Shown piece after piece: positions 62,224 through 64,000 of a DNA stretch of 64,000 nucleotides. The translations under genes and the position numbers were made by a program. The first letter of the stretch is position 1; every line of letters begins with the position of its first letter. The notes beneath the pieces are model-generated. The model was not told where the DNA came from. It searched no databases and saw only the letters and a program-made list of their open reading frames with translations. Source of the stretch: Sphingobacteriia bacterium 28-36-52 (GTDB lineage Bacteria > Bacteroidota > Bacteroidia > Chitinophagales > Chitinophagaceae); contig NCGN01000005.1 in assembly GCA_002281575.1 (NCBI GenBank), positions 146,837-210,836 of the forward strand. The letters run 5' to 3'.

Positions 62224-63948
62224 ATGGAAAAAAATAAGAATGTAGTATCACCAATGGGTGCAGCTCAAAAGATATTAGAGCTACTTAATTTAGACAAAAA
62301 AGATGTTTCTTCCATTTATGCATTTGCAATTCTAGCTGGTATACTGAGTTTGGCCATGCCACTAGGTATTCAGACCATTATTGGGTTTGTAATGGCGGGT
62401 TCTCTATCTACCTCTATCATTATTTTAATTGTTTTGGTAGTATTAGCAGTATTTATTTATGGATTACTTCAAGTACGGCAGTTGCAAGTAACCGAAAAAA
62501 TTCAACAGAAATTATTTGTACGATATGCACTGGAGTTTGCAGATCGATTGCCTAAAATGAATATTGAGAAGTTAGATGCCTATTATTTGCCTGAATTAGT
62601 AAATCGATTTTTTGATACCGTATCTCTACAAAAAGCAGTTGAAAAATTATTATTAGATGTTCCTGCAGCCATCATTCAAATATTCTTTGGATTAATTCTA
62701 CTTTCTATGTATCACCCTGTTTTTATTGGGTTTGGGGCGGTATTAACATTTATTGTATACTTAATTATGCGCTATACATTGCCAGCAGGTTTTCAAGCAA
62801 GTATTGAAGCAAGTAATCAAAAGTTTGCTACTGCAGCATGGCTAGAGGAAATGGCTAGGGTAATTAAATCATTCAAATATTCAAGAGGTACTCAATTGAA
62901 TATTAGGAAAACCGATGGGATTGTCTCTCAATATTTGAACGCGAGAACCAGTTATTTTAAAGTACTCTTAACTCAGTATTGGAGCTTGATTGTTTTTAAA
63001 GTATTAATCACTGCAGCTATGTTGACTGTTGGAGCTGTTTTGTTGGTAGATCAGCAAATTAATATTGGTCAATTTATTGCAGCAGATTTTGTGATTTTGA
63101 GCATTATTGCCTCAGTTGAAAAGCTAATTTTGAACATGGATAAGGTATACGATTTACTTACTTCCGTAGAAAAATTAAGTAAAATTACCGAGAGTGAAAT
63201 TGAAACACAAGGCACTGTAGAATTGGCAGATTCGTCAAATGGGGTGTCTATTTTGTTTGAGAATGTGGCATTTACATACGGCAATAATTCAAAAGCATTA
63301 GAAGGAATACAATTAAATATAGACGCAGGTGATAAAGTTTGTATTATGGGAGAATCTGGGTCAGGTAAGTCTACGATTCTGCGTTTATTAACCGGGGCGT
63401 TTAATAATTTTACAGGATCTATTCTTCTAGAGGGTATTCCCATGGGCAACTACAACCTGAATTCAGTTAGAGCTCAAACTGGCATTTTATTAAGCCAACA
63501 AGATATTTTTCATGGAACTATTTGGGAGAATATTACTATGGGCTGTGATACCATTCAATATGAAGAAGTGACTGATTTAGTGATGCGTAGTGGTTTAACC
63601 AGTTTCATTCAAGGATTGCCAAAAGGGTACGATACTTTACTAGATCCAACAGGTAAACGACTCAATAGTAAAATTAGACAAGACATTTTATTATTAAGGG
63701 CCCTACTTGGAAAGAAGCGTTTATTGCTTTTAGAAGAGCCACTTAATTTTTTAGAGAAAACTTATAAGCACAATATTCAAGACTATATATTTTCTGAAGA
63801 AAATGCAACTGTCATTATTGCTACCAATGACGTTGAAATAGCATCTCGATGCAATAAAGTGGTCTACTTGCAAGACGGAAGTGTAAAAGCGACCGGTGAT
63901 TGGGCAACTATTGCTTCACTTTTAAATGAAAATTATGGCCAGCAATAA
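62224..63948 (+). CDS. ABC-exporter-like protein with degenerate ATPase motifs
   Basis: Fused membrane plus ATPase protein of 574 residues from ATG 62224 (MEKNKNVVSPMGAAQK); TTG 62215 would add three residues. About five or six helices occur in the first 320 residues. Walker A GESGSGKST near 376 is intact. The signature reads LNSKIRQD near 479 instead of LSGGQ, Walker B reads LLLLEEPLN near 500 with Glu for Asp, and the H-loop position is Asn (ATNDVE near 535). It resembles type I secretion (HlyB-like) ABC proteins without a peptidase domain. It may hydrolyse ATP poorly or work in a complex with other parts. The next gene overlaps its end. Confidence 0.85.
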   Translation: MEKNKNVVSPMGAAQKILELLNLDKKDVSSIYAFAILAGILSLAMPLGIQTIIGFVMAGSLSTSIIILIVLVVLAVFIYGLLQVRQLQVTEKIQQKLFVRYALEFADRLPKMNIEKLDAYYLPELVNRFFDTVSLQKAVEKLLLDVPAAIIQIFFGLILLSMYHPVFIGFGAVLTFIVYLIMRYTLPAGFQASIEASNQKFATAAWLEEMARVIKSFKYSRGTQLNIRKTDGIVSQYLNARTSYFKVLLTQYWSLIVFKVLITAAMLTVGAVLLVDQQINIGQFIAADFVILSIIASVEKLILNMDKVYDLLTSVEKLSKITESEIETQGTVELADSSNGVSILFENVAFTYGNNSKALEGIQLNIDAGDKVCIMGESGSGKSTILRLLTGAFNNFTGSILLEGIPMGNYNLNSVRAQTGILLSQQDIFHGTIWENITMGCDTIQYEEVTDLVMRSGLTSFIQGLPKGYDTLLDPTGKRLNSKIRQDILLLRALLGKKRLLLLEEPLNFLEKTYKHNIQDYIFSEENATVIIATNDVEIASRCNKVVYLQDGSVKATGDWATIASLLNENYGQQ

Positions 63949-64000
63949 ATTTATAAGTACAATAATAGAAGAGGAAGTAACTGGTAGTTCACTTCAGTCA
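63935..64000 (+). CDS. Start of a further gene, cut by the window edge (possible secretion adaptor)
   Basis: An open frame begins at ATG 63935, overlapping the end of the ABC gene by 14 bases, and runs to the right edge (MASNKFISTIIEEEVTGSS). In similar Bacteroidota loci the gene after such an ABC protein is an HlyD-type periplasmic adaptor; only 22 residues are visible, so this is a context guess. Confidence 0.4.
   Translation, partial: MASNKFISTIIEEEVTGSSLQS

Noticed and set aside
1-64000. CRISPR arrays, insertion sequences, phage or tRNA genes
   Set aside because: No regularly spaced repeats, transposase or integrase-like reading frames, or clover-leaf sequences were noticed on reading either strand.

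Overview
The window is chromosomal DNA of a low-GC member of the Bacteroidota, probably a Chitinophagaceae-type bacterium; that placement is inferred from gene content and not tested. The signs are SusC-like outer-membrane barrels with a carboxypeptidase-regulatory N-terminus, a stand-alone propeller/Y_Y_Y sensor kinase, a GIN-domain protein, RRKFL-type Tat exports, and promoters with the Bacteroidota -7 box TAnnTTTG instead of -10/-35 boxes. No rRNA, tRNA, insertion sequence, prophage or CRISPR was seen. Genes are densely packed and no gap exceeds 300 bases.

Layout. 0-6.2 kb: a metabolite:H+ symporter cut by the left edge, diverging from acs (acetyl-CoA synthetase), then a DUF1080 protein and a cyanophycinase-like peptidase. 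5.3-7.1 kb: psuK-psuG, pseudouridine breakdown, on the minus strand. 7.2-17.2 kb: a Tat-exported amidase lipoprotein, an AmpG-like transporter, M24 and M20 peptidases, a BamA/TamA-like barrel, a multi-PAS protein without an ATPase domain, and an anchored alpha/beta hydrolase. 17.3-22.9 kb: a large BNR-repeat exported protein, a small hypothetical, a PhnA-like protein and an aldehyde dehydrogenase.

22.9-34.3 kb is the most interesting part. A propeller histidine kinase, an acyltransferase, a NarL/LuxR response regulator and an atypical SDR lie on the minus strand, flanked on the plus strand by two lipoproteins, a GIN-domain protein, a DinB-like protein and an outer-membrane barrel. A palindrome close to TCACAT-N4-ATGTGA occurs upstream of five of these transcription units. 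In all five its centre lies 35.5 bases before the first T of a TTTG/TTTA -7 box. I read this as the operator of the LuxR-type regulator, which would also control its own gene.

34.3-41.6 kb: a cytochrome c lipoprotein, a nucleoid-associated protein, a Tat-exported isomerase-like protein, a penicillin-acylase family enzyme and cysS. 41.6-47.1 kb: a compact minus-strand run rlmD, rhomboid protease, Ser-less rhomboid homologue and two paralogous EEP phosphohydrolases. 47.1-56.0 kb: a TlpA-like protein, then a signalling block of five plus-strand two-component proteins facing a GAF/PAS kinase. 56.0-64.0 kb: a broken metF (internal deletion plus frameshift), lptB overlapping a GH3 gene, a FabG-like SDR, a SulP transporter with a beta carbonic anhydrase, and an ABC protein with degenerate ATPase motifs that overlaps the start of another gene at the right edge.
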